NCBI RefSeq assembly: GCF_015163075.1
Contig: NZ_JADDXU010000024.1
Coordinates: forward strand, 1 to 64,000
Reading direction: 5' to 3'
DNA: 64,000 nt
Source: Streptomyces justiciae
GTDB taxonomy: Bacteria > Actinomycetota > Actinomycetes > Streptomycetales > Streptomycetaceae
Shown piece by piece: positions 40,517 through 49,014 of the stretch (positions within the stretch are counted from its first letter, which is position 1; each line of letters begins with the position of its first letter). The position numbers and the translations under genes are program-made. The notes under the pieces are model-generated. The model worked only from the letters and a program-made list of their open reading frames with translations, was not told the DNA's origin and searched no databases.

Positions 40517-42646
40517 ATGCCGAAGAAGAGGAAGAAGAAGCCGCCGTCGCGGGCCCGGCGCACCGGTGGGGCTGCCCCGCACGAGCAGCTGCCCTCCGTG
40601 ATCAAACTCGGTGGCCCGCGGGTGCCCTCGCGCGGGTGGACCTTTCAGGCGTTGATCGACGCCGGGCGGGAGTCCGGCCAGCCACTCTTGGAGCTCACGG
40701 CGCAGCCTCCCGCCGGATACTCATCCGATTTCGTCCCGCAGGTCGATTCCCCTCGGGCACCGCTCCAAGCGGGATGGTACCTGCGGTCCGACCTGGCCGT
40801 CCCGGTCTACCTGTGGGTGTTTCCCGAGAGCCAACTCGCCAATGATCCAGGCGCATTGGATTTGCGGCGACGAGGGTTCGCCTTCTATGCGGCGCACTCG
40901 GTGTGTACGCACGGAGGAAGCGACGGCGCCTATGCCGGCGCGGAGGACGTGGAGGCGTGGACTCCGATTGTGGCGCCGGACCCGAGCATCGTGGACGCCG
41001 ACAGGTATGGCCACCCGCCCGTCTATCGCACGCCTGCGGTACCGCGGCTGCCCCCAGGATCTCCCCGCACGGTGGGAGTGCTCGATGTGGACTATGCGCG
41101 AGTAGCGGGCCGGAGCCTGCCCGAGCGCTGGGATATCGACGTCGTCGGCTTCTTGGTGATGGAACGACAGGACGCCACCGACCTGCCGGGACAGGAATTC
41201 TGGCGGCAAACAGCCTTTCACACGTTCCGAGATCAGAATCTGGCGGACCTCCGTACCGCAGCCGGAGACGTCGATCTGATCATCGGCCACAATCTCTTCG
41301 ACGGCGACTACCGATGCCTGCGGACCTACGGCGACGTGGTGGACGTCGGCGTGCTGGCCGCGAAGACGGTGGACACGCTGTATGCCGCCCGTCATGTGGT
41401 CGGCGGTCGCGCATCTCGTGCGGCGCGTCTGGACCTCACCACCTTGGCGGGCGCCCAGGGACTGCGGGAACGGGCAAAGACAGCGTCCCGGACCGAGGCC
41501 CACCGCGGCATCCGCACTATTCATGACGCGGAGGAGCGCTGGTTCTTCCAGCCCATTTCTGATGACTGCGAGCTGATGCTGGAACTGTGGCTCGAACTGG
41601 TAACCAGCCGACGCCTGCGCAGCGTCCTCCCGTCGGGTGAAGCGGTGGAGTACCCGGTCGACGAGGACCATCTGCGGCTGCTGCTGGAGCCGCAACTCGC
41701 CCCGGACACCTTCACGAACCTGCTGACGACGAAAGGCACCGTCTACCCGCTGCAGGGCGCGGCGCGCAATGAGAGCGTGGCCCGGATCCACCGCGAGATC
41801 GAACAGCAGCGGGCCGACGGCACGCTGGCCAATCGCCACCCCGCCGCCGCGCACCGCCAGCGCTGTATGGCACCCAGCGACACGGGGGGACGGCAGTGCG
41901 ACCAGCTCATCGAGGCGACGCAGACGTATTGCCGTGCCCATCGCACCAAGCGGCGCTGCCGAGGGAATCCGGCCCTCGACGACGCCTGCACCGCCATCGC
42001 CCACGGCGATCTGGCGCATTGCCGCTGGCACCGTATAACCGCGCTCTACGTGCCACAAGGGCAGCGAATCGTCGAGGACTTCACCCTCGCTCTGCCGCTT
42101 CCCGGCTGGGGGCGGGGCAGCGACTGGGGATACGACACGGGGACGCGTTCGTTCTTCGCGAGGCTGTACCGCAACGAGGCCGACTCGTCCGGCCCACCGA
42201 CCATATGGCTTTCGGGCACTGATCCCGGCCTCGGCAGCGTGGTCGCGCTCACGGACGCCGTGCAGAAAGCGACCGGGTCGTCCCGGCAGGACGTCGTGGC
42301 AGCCCTGACAGCGGATCGGAAGTCACACCGAGAACGCGCCGTGATCACCCAGGACTGGGAACCGTCCGGGTGCGACCGTTCCTGCCCGTGCGGCACCGCG
42401 GACTGTGGCCACGGCGCACCGTGCCCGAACGACGAGTGCAGCGGCCACGACGTCCATACGATGCGCAACCCTTGCACCGAAACGGACGTGACAGCGTGGC
42501 AGGACCAATTCGACTGCTGCGAGGGCTGCTCCGGCAGCTTCCTGGACATCTCACTCCCGGAGCGCCCCTGGGGCGAGATACACGACGACGGCACCGTGAC
42601 CGTGTACCCCGGGGTGTCCCACTACGAGCTCGGTGTCTACCCGTAG
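40517..42646 (+). CDS. Putative DEDD-type exonuclease with Cys-rich zinc-binding modules
   Basis: A 709-residue protein. The N-terminus is strongly basic (MPKKRKKKPPSRARR). Residues about 185-365 look like an RNase H-like DEDD exonuclease core: TVGVLDVDYARV (Asp190, but Val-Asp instead of Ile-Glu), LIIGHNLFDGDYRCL (254-268, the clear motif II) and ISDDCELMLELW (Asp349/350). Further on is a Cys/His module (CMAPSDTGGRQCDQL, then YCRAHRTKRRCRG), an acidic LALPLPGWGRGSDWGYDTGTRSFFARLYR domain, and CDRSCPCGTADCGHGAPCPNDECSGH, CCEGC near 610-685. The start ATG at 40517 has no strong ribosome site. It converges with the CoiA-like gene. Function unknown; nucleic-acid degradation is the inference. Confidence 0.7.
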   Translation: MPKKRKKKPPSRARRTGGAAPHEQLPSVIKLGGPRVPSRGWTFQALIDAGRESGQPLLELTAQPPAGYSSDFVPQVDSPRAPLQAGWYLRSDLAVPVYLWVFPESQLANDPGALDLRRRGFAFYAAHSVCTHGGSDGAYAGAEDVEAWTPIVAPDPSIVDADRYGHPPVYRTPAVPRLPPGSPRTVGVLDVDYARVAGRSLPERWDIDVVGFLVMERQDATDLPGQEFWRQTAFHTFRDQNLADLRTAAGDVDLIIGHNLFDGDYRCLRTYGDVVDVGVLAAKTVDTLYAARHVVGGRASRAARLDLTTLAGAQGLRERAKTASRTEAHRGIRTIHDAEERWFFQPISDDCELMLELWLELVTSRRLRSVLPSGEAVEYPVDEDHLRLLLEPQLAPDTFTNLLTTKGTVYPLQGAARNESVARIHREIEQQRADGTLANRHPAAAHRQRCMAPSDTGGRQCDQLIEATQTYCRAHRTKRRCRGNPALDDACTAIAHGDLAHCRWHRITALYVPQGQRIVEDFTLALPLPGWGRGSDWGYDTGTRSFFARLYRNEADSSGPPTIWLSGTDPGLGSVVALTDAVQKATGSSRQDVVAALTADRKSHRERAVITQDWEPSGCDRSCPCGTADCGHGAPCPNDECSGHDVHTMRNPCTETDVTAWQDQFDCCEGCSGSFLDISLPERPWGEIHDDGTVTVYPGVSHYELGVYP

Positions 42647-42768
42647 CCGCGTGCAGTCGCGGACCAGTGCAGCAAGCCGGGGCCAGAGGGTGTCCGCGAT
42701 CGAGCTGAACGGCGGGCGTCTGGGCCCGGATAGCCGTTGGGTGTAGCTCCTTCGCTGGGTGCGGCAGG

Positions 42769-45700
42769 TCAGCGATGGCGCCAGGTTTGGCGCAGCCGCA
42801 GGACTTCGGTGGCCCAGTGGGCGGGAAGATCTGGTTCGGGTATGCGTTCGCGGCCGAGGCTGAAGCGGACGTGACGGTAGAGCCAGTGCAGTGAGGTGTC
42901 CGTGCTCGCGACGAGGGTGGACAGCAGGGGTTCGTCGGCCGGTGTCTCCCGGTCCACGGCGACCAGGAGTTCGCCTTGGTCGTCCGGGTGCAGGTGTGGC
43001 AGCCCGCCGGCCATCCGTAGCCGCAGGTCGCCCCACGTCAGAAGTGAGCCGCCGCTGCGTGCCGCGTCCTTGAGAACGTCGCGGGCGATGGCGGCCAGTT
43101 TGTCGATGGTCTCGATCGGCAGACGGTCCGGGTGAGGGGATGCGTGGGCCTCTGGGGCGGAGGCGGGCTTCGCCGGGTTCGCCGCGCGCGGTGCAGTGCG
43201 TTGCCGTGCTGCCGAGACGCGGGTCTTGAGCTGGCGTTTCCAGCGTTTGACCTGTACCTCTTCGATGACGGGCAGCCGTTGTTCCAGCCGTCGGCGCAGA
43301 GAGTCGATCTCCTCGAGGATCGTGGCGAGTTGCTCGGTGGTCAGCGTGTCACCGGTGCGGCCGAGTTCGTCGAGTGCCTTTCGGATACCGCGCAGGACCG
43401 GGTCCGTGTTCGGATCCCGTTCCTGGCACCACGCTTTCACCTCGCGCATCAAGGGCGTGTAGGTGTCGCGGTCCTCGGGCGAGAGTCGCCTGCCGTAGAC
43501 GGGTCCGGCCAGGCGGCGGGCGGCGTCGACCGCGGCCAGGTCGTCGGCTTCCTGCGCGGCACGGATCTCCGCCACGAGCCAGGTGAATTCCTGCCGGGCC
43601 TCCGCGAAGGCGGCAGCATCGGAGGGCCGGGACCCGCTGGGTGACGGCTGGGCCGCGGAGGGAGAGGTTCCATCGTCCGAGGCGGCGGAAGACTCGTCGT
43701 TGACCTGCGCTTCCAGACGGGTGAGCGCGGTGTGGATGTCCTGCGGCAGGGGGCCGGGGCAGCGTCGTTTGAGGATCTTTGAATGAGCCAGTGCGCTGCG
43801 CAGGGCGAGCGGCGTGGGGGCCGGGTCGGCCGTCGAAAGGTCTGTGAGCAGGGTACGCAGCGCCACGTGAGCGGCTGCCGCTTCACGGCTGTTGATCCAG
43901 GTCTGCAGGTCGGTGCGGAGCAGCAGGAGGTTCTGCCGTGGTTCACCGGCCAGCTGTGCCGTGGGGATCCGCGCGGCTTCCTTGCGGACCTGGATGGCCT
44001 CTGCCAGGTCGTCGGCATCGCGTGCCTGCTTGAACAGCTTCGTCAGACGGGCGATGTCTGCGGCCGTCTGGGCCTGGAAGGTGCTCCGGCTCCGCCGCGA
44101 CGATGCGGGGCTCGCCGCGGCAGTCGGGACGGCGGTTGTGCCCGTTGCACGAGCAGGCGTTGGGACGGTGTGGCCGATGAGGCGGTCGAGGTCGCCGAGG
44201 AGCCGTGCGGCCTCGCGTTGCCAGGCGCGCAGCTCATGCCGCCGGTGCCGGACGGTCTCGTAGAGCTGCTGGTGCTGCTCGCCGGCCTTGACCGTGGCGG
44301 CCAGGCGGGCGGCGCGGCGGCCGGTGGCGCGGGGCAGCGTGGCACGGCCTGCAACCAACTGAGCTGTGAGAAAAATCAGTTGCTGCTGTGCGTCTTGTGC
44401 CTCCGTGGGGCGGGGTGCCTCCGTGACGGCGGTCGAGGCCGACGCAGGGGCGGCGCGGTGGCCATAGGCCGTATGCACTGCTCTGATCTGGTCGTCGCTC
44501 CACCGGTTCAGGGCGGACTCCGAGGCTGGAGCGGGGACTTGGAGTAGGCGCAGCACGGTGGAGAGGTAGGGCAAGGGGCGGCCGGAGGGGGCGCGGACCA
44601 GCACGCACAGCAGCGGCCGGTTTCCGTCCCGGGGTTTGTCGACCTCGACGAGGAGATCCCGGCGCTTGGGGTCGGGCAGGTGCGCGAAGTCCAGGCCGAT
44701 CCGATGGGCCAGTTCCTTCCACGTCGTAGTGGCCCCCTCCCGCGCTACGCGTTCGAGGGCTCGGCGCAACGCCGTGGCCGTGGGGCTGCCCCCGGTCTGC
44801 GCCGTAACCGTGGTGGCCATGGGAGCGGACGGGGTCGAGGGCGCCGGCGGATGAAGGGGCTCGTCGAGGGCAACGGGGGGACGCCACAGGCCGGTGCGCT
44901 CGGCGTCCAGCCCGTTGAGCTGAACGAGGCTGTCCGCGCGCACCGCCCAGCGGGTGCTCCCGTCGGACCTGTCCGCTTCGGTGACCAGCAGACGCACGGC
45001 ACCCGCCAGCCGGTAAACGTAACTCTCCGTAGGAAGAGGCGTGTCCTGGGGCAGAGAGAGCTGGGCCTTGAGGATCCGGTGGCCGGTCGGCTTGATGAAG
45101 CCGGATATCAGGTACCGGCCGCCTTCACTGAGCGGCGTGCCGGTGTCCGGCCGGGCCTTGGCGTCGACCGCGAAGACGATCTCGGCGCCGCGCAGCGGCA
45201 GGCTGCCGGCCAGGGCTTCGTGGCGCATGGCGCCCGCACGGATGAGCCCGCGGCCGCGCAGCTCGTCGAGTTCGGGAGTGATCAGGCCGTCACCGGTCAT
45301 TCGGCACTGTTCGAGCGCAGTCCATGCGACGGGGCGGTTCTCGGTGACGGTGCCGATCAGAACCCGGCGGCTGTTGCCGTCGGTCTCGCACCGCACCCGC
45401 AGCGCATAGCCGTAACGGGCTGTCACATCCCGGGTGATGGCGCTCTCCAGCCCGAAAACCCACTCGACGTGCCCTTCCTTGGCGGCCAGGCTGTCCGCCG
45501 TCCCCCGCCAGCTGCGGTAGTCGTTGGACCGCAGCTCGAAGCGCAGGCGTTGATTCGTGGCGCGCAGCACGAAGTCCACGGCATCCCCGGGTCCGTGCCC
45601 GAGGCTACGCAACTCGGCCTGCGTCGCGTGCCCTTGGCCCGCCAGCCACTGGGTGACCTGGGTCTTGATGAACAGGTGGTCGGCGCTGTCCACGCCCTTG

Positions 45701-45957
45701 GCTGTGCGATGGCAGGCCGCGCGGCTTCCGTCGCGGTCCGGAAAGTGCGAGAAGTGGCAGACCTTGGTCTCGTAGCGCTTGGTCATCAGCCGCTCGCCGC
45801 AGCCGCCCAGCAGCCTCCCGCACCAGAAGTCGTCCTTGCCAAACTGACGGCGGAACTCGTCCAGATTGTGCGGTTCCTCGGGCAGGATGACCGGCTGGTC
45901 GGAATCCCGGCCACCCATGACCGCAGTCTGTACGAGACGGAAGTCGACCTGCGTCAC
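42769..45957 (-). CDS. Large CoiA-like putative nuclease with duplicated C-terminal domain
   Basis: A 1062-residue protein. Residues 40-150 follow the CoiA plan: Cys46/Cys53 knuckle (FWCGRLLGGCGERL), CHFSHF (67-72), CH (82-83), the helix SADHLFIK, then DAVDFVL (Asp128) and LRFELR (Glu141), which may form a PD-(D/E)xK-type nuclease site. CoiA itself works in competence, and long CoiA-like proteins are common in actinobacteria with unknown role. Two copies of an about 105-residue domain with LTWxDLxxRx, LLVxVD and PLLxxLVxxxxxxxLxxLYxxV patterns occur at about 395-500 and 953-1062, with helical coiled stretches between. GTG at 45957 has GGGGGGA seven bases upstream. Confidence 0.65.
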   Translation of the reverse strand: MTQVDFRLVQTAVMGGRDSDQPVILPEEPHNLDEFRRQFGKDDFWCGRLLGGCGERLMTKRYETKVCHFSHFPDRDGSRAACHRTAKGVDSADHLFIKTQVTQWLAGQGHATQAELRSLGHGPGDAVDFVLRATNQRLRFELRSNDYRSWRGTADSLAAKEGHVEWVFGLESAITRDVTARYGYALRVRCETDGNSRRVLIGTVTENRPVAWTALEQCRMTGDGLITPELDELRGRGLIRAGAMRHEALAGSLPLRGAEIVFAVDAKARPDTGTPLSEGGRYLISGFIKPTGHRILKAQLSLPQDTPLPTESYVYRLAGAVRLLVTEADRSDGSTRWAVRADSLVQLNGLDAERTGLWRPPVALDEPLHPPAPSTPSAPMATTVTAQTGGSPTATALRRALERVAREGATTTWKELAHRIGLDFAHLPDPKRRDLLVEVDKPRDGNRPLLCVLVRAPSGRPLPYLSTVLRLLQVPAPASESALNRWSDDQIRAVHTAYGHRAAPASASTAVTEAPRPTEAQDAQQQLIFLTAQLVAGRATLPRATGRRAARLAATVKAGEQHQQLYETVRHRRHELRAWQREAARLLGDLDRLIGHTVPTPARATGTTAVPTAAASPASSRRSRSTFQAQTAADIARLTKLFKQARDADDLAEAIQVRKEAARIPTAQLAGEPRQNLLLLRTDLQTWINSREAAAAHVALRTLLTDLSTADPAPTPLALRSALAHSKILKRRCPGPLPQDIHTALTRLEAQVNDESSAASDDGTSPSAAQPSPSGSRPSDAAAFAEARQEFTWLVAEIRAAQEADDLAAVDAARRLAGPVYGRRLSPEDRDTYTPLMREVKAWCQERDPNTDPVLRGIRKALDELGRTGDTLTTEQLATILEEIDSLRRRLEQRLPVIEEVQVKRWKRQLKTRVSAARQRTAPRAANPAKPASAPEAHASPHPDRLPIETIDKLAAIARDVLKDAARSGGSLLTWGDLRLRMAGGLPHLHPDDQGELLVAVDRETPADEPLLSTLVASTDTSLHWLYRHVRFSLGRERIPEPDLPAHWATEVLRLRQTWRHR

Positions 45958-46285
45958 CAGCAGTCCCCCCGAAAACACTCAGCACCCCTCCACCCCGAAC
46001 GGGTGCATACCTGACCTGGGCAGCGCGCCCCGGAGAACACCCATGGCGCCCACCGGACACGCACGCGTCTGGCCGGGGCAGCGTCGCCTTGCGCACGGGC
46101 CCGCCCTCCCGGCAGACACCGCATCCTTCCGCGCTCGTCGGAAGGATGCGGCGGTTGGTTGGCATACAAGACCAGATTATCTGCCGTATCGGACGATGCG
46201 TCAGGTGTGATGGGCATCGCCTCCAGAGGACTTCTCGGGCGGGATCCGGTGAGAGCGCCGCAGGTTCCTCATCGGGCCGGGCGAG
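45958..46285. other. Upstream region of the CoiA-like gene
   Basis: About 330 bp between two divergent genes, without a convincing gene. AT-richer patches at 46170-46200 could hold promoters. Nothing else is evident. Confidence 0.4.
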
Positions 46286-46477
46286 ATTACGGGGCGGCGC
46301 CCCTTCATCCCGCTCCACACAGCCGTCGTGCTCGTCATCAGCGTGCTCATCGGCCTGGTCTCCGGCGGGCTCACCTTCCTCGCAGGCAGCCCGTTGCCCC
46401 TGAGTGTTCTCACTGGTTTGGGCGCCAGCGGCACCAGCATTCCTGTCCTGCGATCCCTGATTGACCGAGACGCCTGA
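46286..46477 (+). CDS. Small membrane protein, apparently with ATT start
   Basis: A 63-codon open stretch, ITGRRPFIPLHTAVVLVISV, LIGLVSGGLTFLAGSPLPLS and VLTGLGASGTSIPVLRSLID. It has two membrane segments, and the composition is that of real small Streptomyces membrane proteins. No ATG, GTG or TTG lies before the first TM segment; an ATT at 46286 with GGGCGAG just upstream fits where an ATG would be expected, so a rare ATT start or a mutated start codon is likely. A TGA precedes the frame. Confidence 0.5.
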   Translation: MTGRRPFIPLHTAVVLVISVLIGLVSGGLTFLAGSPLPLSVLTGLGASGTSIPVLRSLIDRDA

Positions 46478-46628
46478 CGAGCGCAGGGCGATCGACCGAC
46501 TTCGACTGTGCACCGTATTGTGCTTACTTGGCTGCGCTGGGACCTGCGCACGCAGGCGCACTATGCCGGCCGGGCTGCCGGCAAGGCCCGTCGGACTGCT
46601 GGCCGGGGGAGCAGCGACCTGGGCAAAC

Positions 46629-47093
46629 TTATCGAAGACGCGGACGAGGCATAACCGGCCCCAGCCTTTGGTCACCCCGATCCCGCCGGGGCCATCTTTC
46701 CGGGCACGGCAGCCGCCTCCTTTCAGCGGCCAGAGTGACCTCGACGGGGCTGTTCGGGCAGGAGCTGACTATGTCCGTGAGCGCGGCCCGCTCCGCATTG
46801 TCGATGGCCAGCTCCCACCGGGTTTTGATGGCGATCCAGTCCGTGGCGTAGGCGCACCGGTAGCCTGCAGCCGGGGGCTGCCAGGTGGCCGGGTCCTGAT
46901 CGCTCTTGCTGCGGTTGGAGGCCGCGGAGACCGCGATCAGCGCGCGGGCGTCGCCGGGGTCGTTGGCGTAGTCCTGGCGTTCCTTGGATGTCCAGGCGGA
47001 GGCGCCGGAGTCCCAAGCCTCGGTGAGGGGGACCAGGTGGTCGATGTCCGGGGAGCGGGCGACGGTGCAGTAGGCATCGTCGTAGGGCGAGTA
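46629..47093 (-). pseudogene. HNH endonuclease (DUF1524/GmrSD-C type), N-terminally truncated
   Basis: A stop lies directly before the reading frame, so the protein lacks its start. What remains reads SPDIDHLVPLTEAWDSGASAW, then RQDYANDP, LIAVSAASNRSKSDQDPATWQPP and CAYATDWIAIKTRWELAIDNAE. These are the H-NH metal site and the Asn-Arg-Ser-Lys block of HNH/DUF1524 nucleases. Secreted members of this family are common in Streptomyces. About 155 codons remain where full proteins have about 200-240. The catalytic block is intact, but without a start it is probably dead, unless a remote start exists. Confidence 0.75.
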
Positions 47094-47175
47094 CTAAGAC
47101 GTCGTTTTCTTCGGCTGCTGCGAGCGCTGTGGGCTGACCCAGGTGTCTGTCAGTGCGGTGTGAGAACCTTCGGGC

Positions 47176-47532
47176 ATGAGCTACGACCTGGCTGTCTGGG
47201 AAGGCGAACGGCCGGCCAATGACAAGATCGCCAGCCGCATCTTCAACAACCTGTACGACCGCTATCTCGACGGCGAGACCCAGGAGCCTCCGTCCGAGCG
47301 CATCTCGGCTTACGTCGCCGCGCTTCTTGAGCGGTGGTGCGACATCACCGAGGACAGCAAAGAGACCTCGCCCTGGTCGGTCGGACCGTTGATCGACAGT
47401 GCAAGTGGTCCACTCATGTATTTCGGGATGGGCTGGAGCATGGCCGAGGAAGCTTCGGCCTACGCGGCCAACCTTGCAGAGTTGATGGGGTTGGTGTGCT
47501 TCGACTTGCAAGAAAACCGACTCAGACCCTGA
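47176..47532 (+). CDS. Immunity-like protein (orphan)
   Basis: A 118-residue acidic cytosolic protein starting MSYDLAVWEGERPANDKIAS, with WSVGPLIDSASGPLMYFGMGWSMAEEASAYAANLAEL and VCFDLQENRL. Many Streptomyces copies of this family lie next to polymorphic toxins, and I interpret it as an immunity protein. No cognate toxin gene is visible right upstream; the Rhs toxin starts 1.5 kb downstream and has its own immunity gene after it. So it may be an orphan immunity gene. The ATG has a weak ribosome site (CCTTCGGGC). Its stop overlaps the insertion-sequence remnant by 11 bases. Confidence 0.65.
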   Translation: MSYDLAVWEGERPANDKIASRIFNNLYDRYLDGETQEPPSERISAYVAALLERWCDITEDSKETSPWSVGPLIDSASGPLMYFGMGWSMAEEASAYAANLAELMGLVCFDLQENRLRP

Positions 47533-47750
47533 GTGAGGTGGCCCATCGGCGGTAGTTGATGAGAGCTGCGGCGACCCCGGCGAAGGCGAGGAAGTGCTCG
47601 GCCTTGCGCTCGTAGCGGCGGTGCAGGCGTCGGCAGCCGACCAGCCAGGACACGGTCCTCTCGACGACCCAGCGGTGACGGCCCAGCCGCTGCGAGGACT
47701 CGATGCCTTTGCGGGCGATGCGGTGGCGGATGCCGCGTCCCGTGACGCGG
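47522..47750 (-). pseudogene. C-terminal remnant of an IS5-family transposase
   Basis: The last 75 residues of an IS5-type transposase: GIRHRIARKGIESSQRLGRHRWVVERTVSWLVGCRRLHRRYERKAEHFLAFAGVAAALINYRRW. It contains the catalytic Glu (VVERT) and the YREK-like signature (RYERKAEHF). The rest is missing; the sequence before it belongs to another disrupted gene. It belongs to a different IS subgroup from the copy at 38113. Confidence 0.85.
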
Positions 47751-48215
47751 TCCCGATGACGACCAGCACCAGGAGGGCGACGAGTGTCTACAGCCACCAC
47801 GGCCCTTTGCCCCCTGAGCTGCTCTTGGGAGCTTTCTTCCGAGGAGCGGGACGGAGACGAGCCCGCGGAGACTTCTGCCCCCACGCAGCCCCCAGTGCCG
47901 CTCACCGGCCATGGCCGCCGCCGGACAAGCCCTACCTCCAGTGGAGCACCACCATGGGGCTCGTGCATTTCGGGACCCCGGCCTGCCCCCTGTACCTCAG
48001 GGCCCCAAGTTTGCGGTCCGCCGCCTCGCCACTCGATCAGTGCGGATGACGCAACGTATGCCTCGTCGGCGTCCTCGATCCCGGCCCGGCGCAGGAACTC
48101 AGCGATGCCCCAGAGGCCGTACGCGCGGCCGATGATCTCGCCGCCCACGGAGCTCTTGCTCTGGGGGAGGTGCCAATTCGGTCAGGGTAATAGCGGAGGT
48201 GTCGGGCTTGGTCAT
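47751..48215 (-). pseudogene. Disrupted hypothetical gene (N-terminal frameshift, truncated by IS remnant)
   Basis: An ATG at 48215 overlaps the stop of the upstream gene (ATGA) and reads MTKPDTSAITLTELAPPPEQ. One base later the sense moves to another frame that reads VGGEIIGRAYGLWGIAEFLRRAGIEDADEAYVASSALIEWRGGGP. Deleting one C near 48150 would join them. The fusion then decays into low-complexity sequence that meets the transposase remnant near 47760. I do not recognise the family. The coupling to the membrane gene upstream suggests the two once worked together. Confidence 0.5.
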
Positions 48216-48745
48216 GTCTGATCATCGCCGGCCGCCGTGTCCGTTGGTGGCAGGGTGCCAGTGCAGGTGGCGCGGCCGAATCGACCGTTGGCGGTGGCGC
48301 CCTGGATGTACTGGCCGCGGATGGTCAGAGTGCAGCGGGCCTGGCCGCCGCTTGCGCCGAGCACGACGTTGACGATCGGCTCGCGGCCGAGGGGGACGGG
48401 AACGGTCTTGCGCCAGGGCAGGGCCGCCGCCTTGACGGTCACGGCGTTTCCGGACTCGCTGCGTGCCTGGTAGGTGATGTCGGCGGTGCCGGTGCCGGTG
48501 ACTTCGTAGGTCACCGCGGCGGTGGGGACGCGGCGTTCGGGCGTGCTGTCGTCCTTGCCAGTGTCGAGGACGCCGTAGAGGACGAGCCCCGCGCAGGCGG
48601 CGAGAGCGGCGCCGGCGATGAGCAGGCCCGCACGGTCGGGGCGAGCGGAGCGGGACTCGGCCCCTTCGCCGGCCGCTCCCTCCTGCTCTATTTCTTCCTC
48701 GGATTCCGGCAGGGAAGTTACTGGCTTCCCGGTTTCGGCGCCCAT
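48212..48745 (-). CDS. Bitopic membrane protein (putative exported domain)
   Basis: A 177-residue protein. The first 40 residues are acidic and cytosolic, then comes one membrane segment (AGLLIAGAALAACAGLVLYGVLD), then about 105 residues outside: VTYEVTGTGTADITYQARS, VTVKAAALPWRKTVPVPLG, CTLTIRGQYIQ. This pattern matches the MmpS-like/exported beta-sandwich proteins of actinobacteria. Two Cys could form a disulphide. ATG at 48745 has GAAGGA eight bases upstream. It is divergent from the Rhs gene across 270 bp and coupled to the broken gene downstream. Confidence 0.75.
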   Translation of the reverse strand: MGAETGKPVTSLPESEEEIEQEGAAGEGAESRSARPDRAGLLIAGAALAACAGLVLYGVLDTGKDDSTPERRVPTAAVTYEVTGTGTADITYQARSESGNAVTVKAAALPWRKTVPVPLGREPIVNVVLGASGGQARCTLTIRGQYIQGATANGRFGRATCTGTLPPTDTAAGDDQT

Positions 48746-49014
48746 GAAACGTCCTTCTCGGAATAGGGAAATAGCCCGAAGCCGCGGGCGATGACGGGCG
48801 CTTTATACACGCCGCTGGTATGTGAAAGCCAGCCCTTGGACATTTCGGACGCCGGATTTCCGCTTCCGCTGTAACTGCCCTAGATGTCTCCTCGCTTGAC
48901 GCAGCGTCATCCCAGTGATTAGAAACCGGGCGCCGCTGCGCAGGGCCTTTCTCGTGCAATGGAAAAGGCTGCGCTGGCGGCGATTTCAGGCCAGTTCTTG
49001 AGGGAAGGTTTGGT

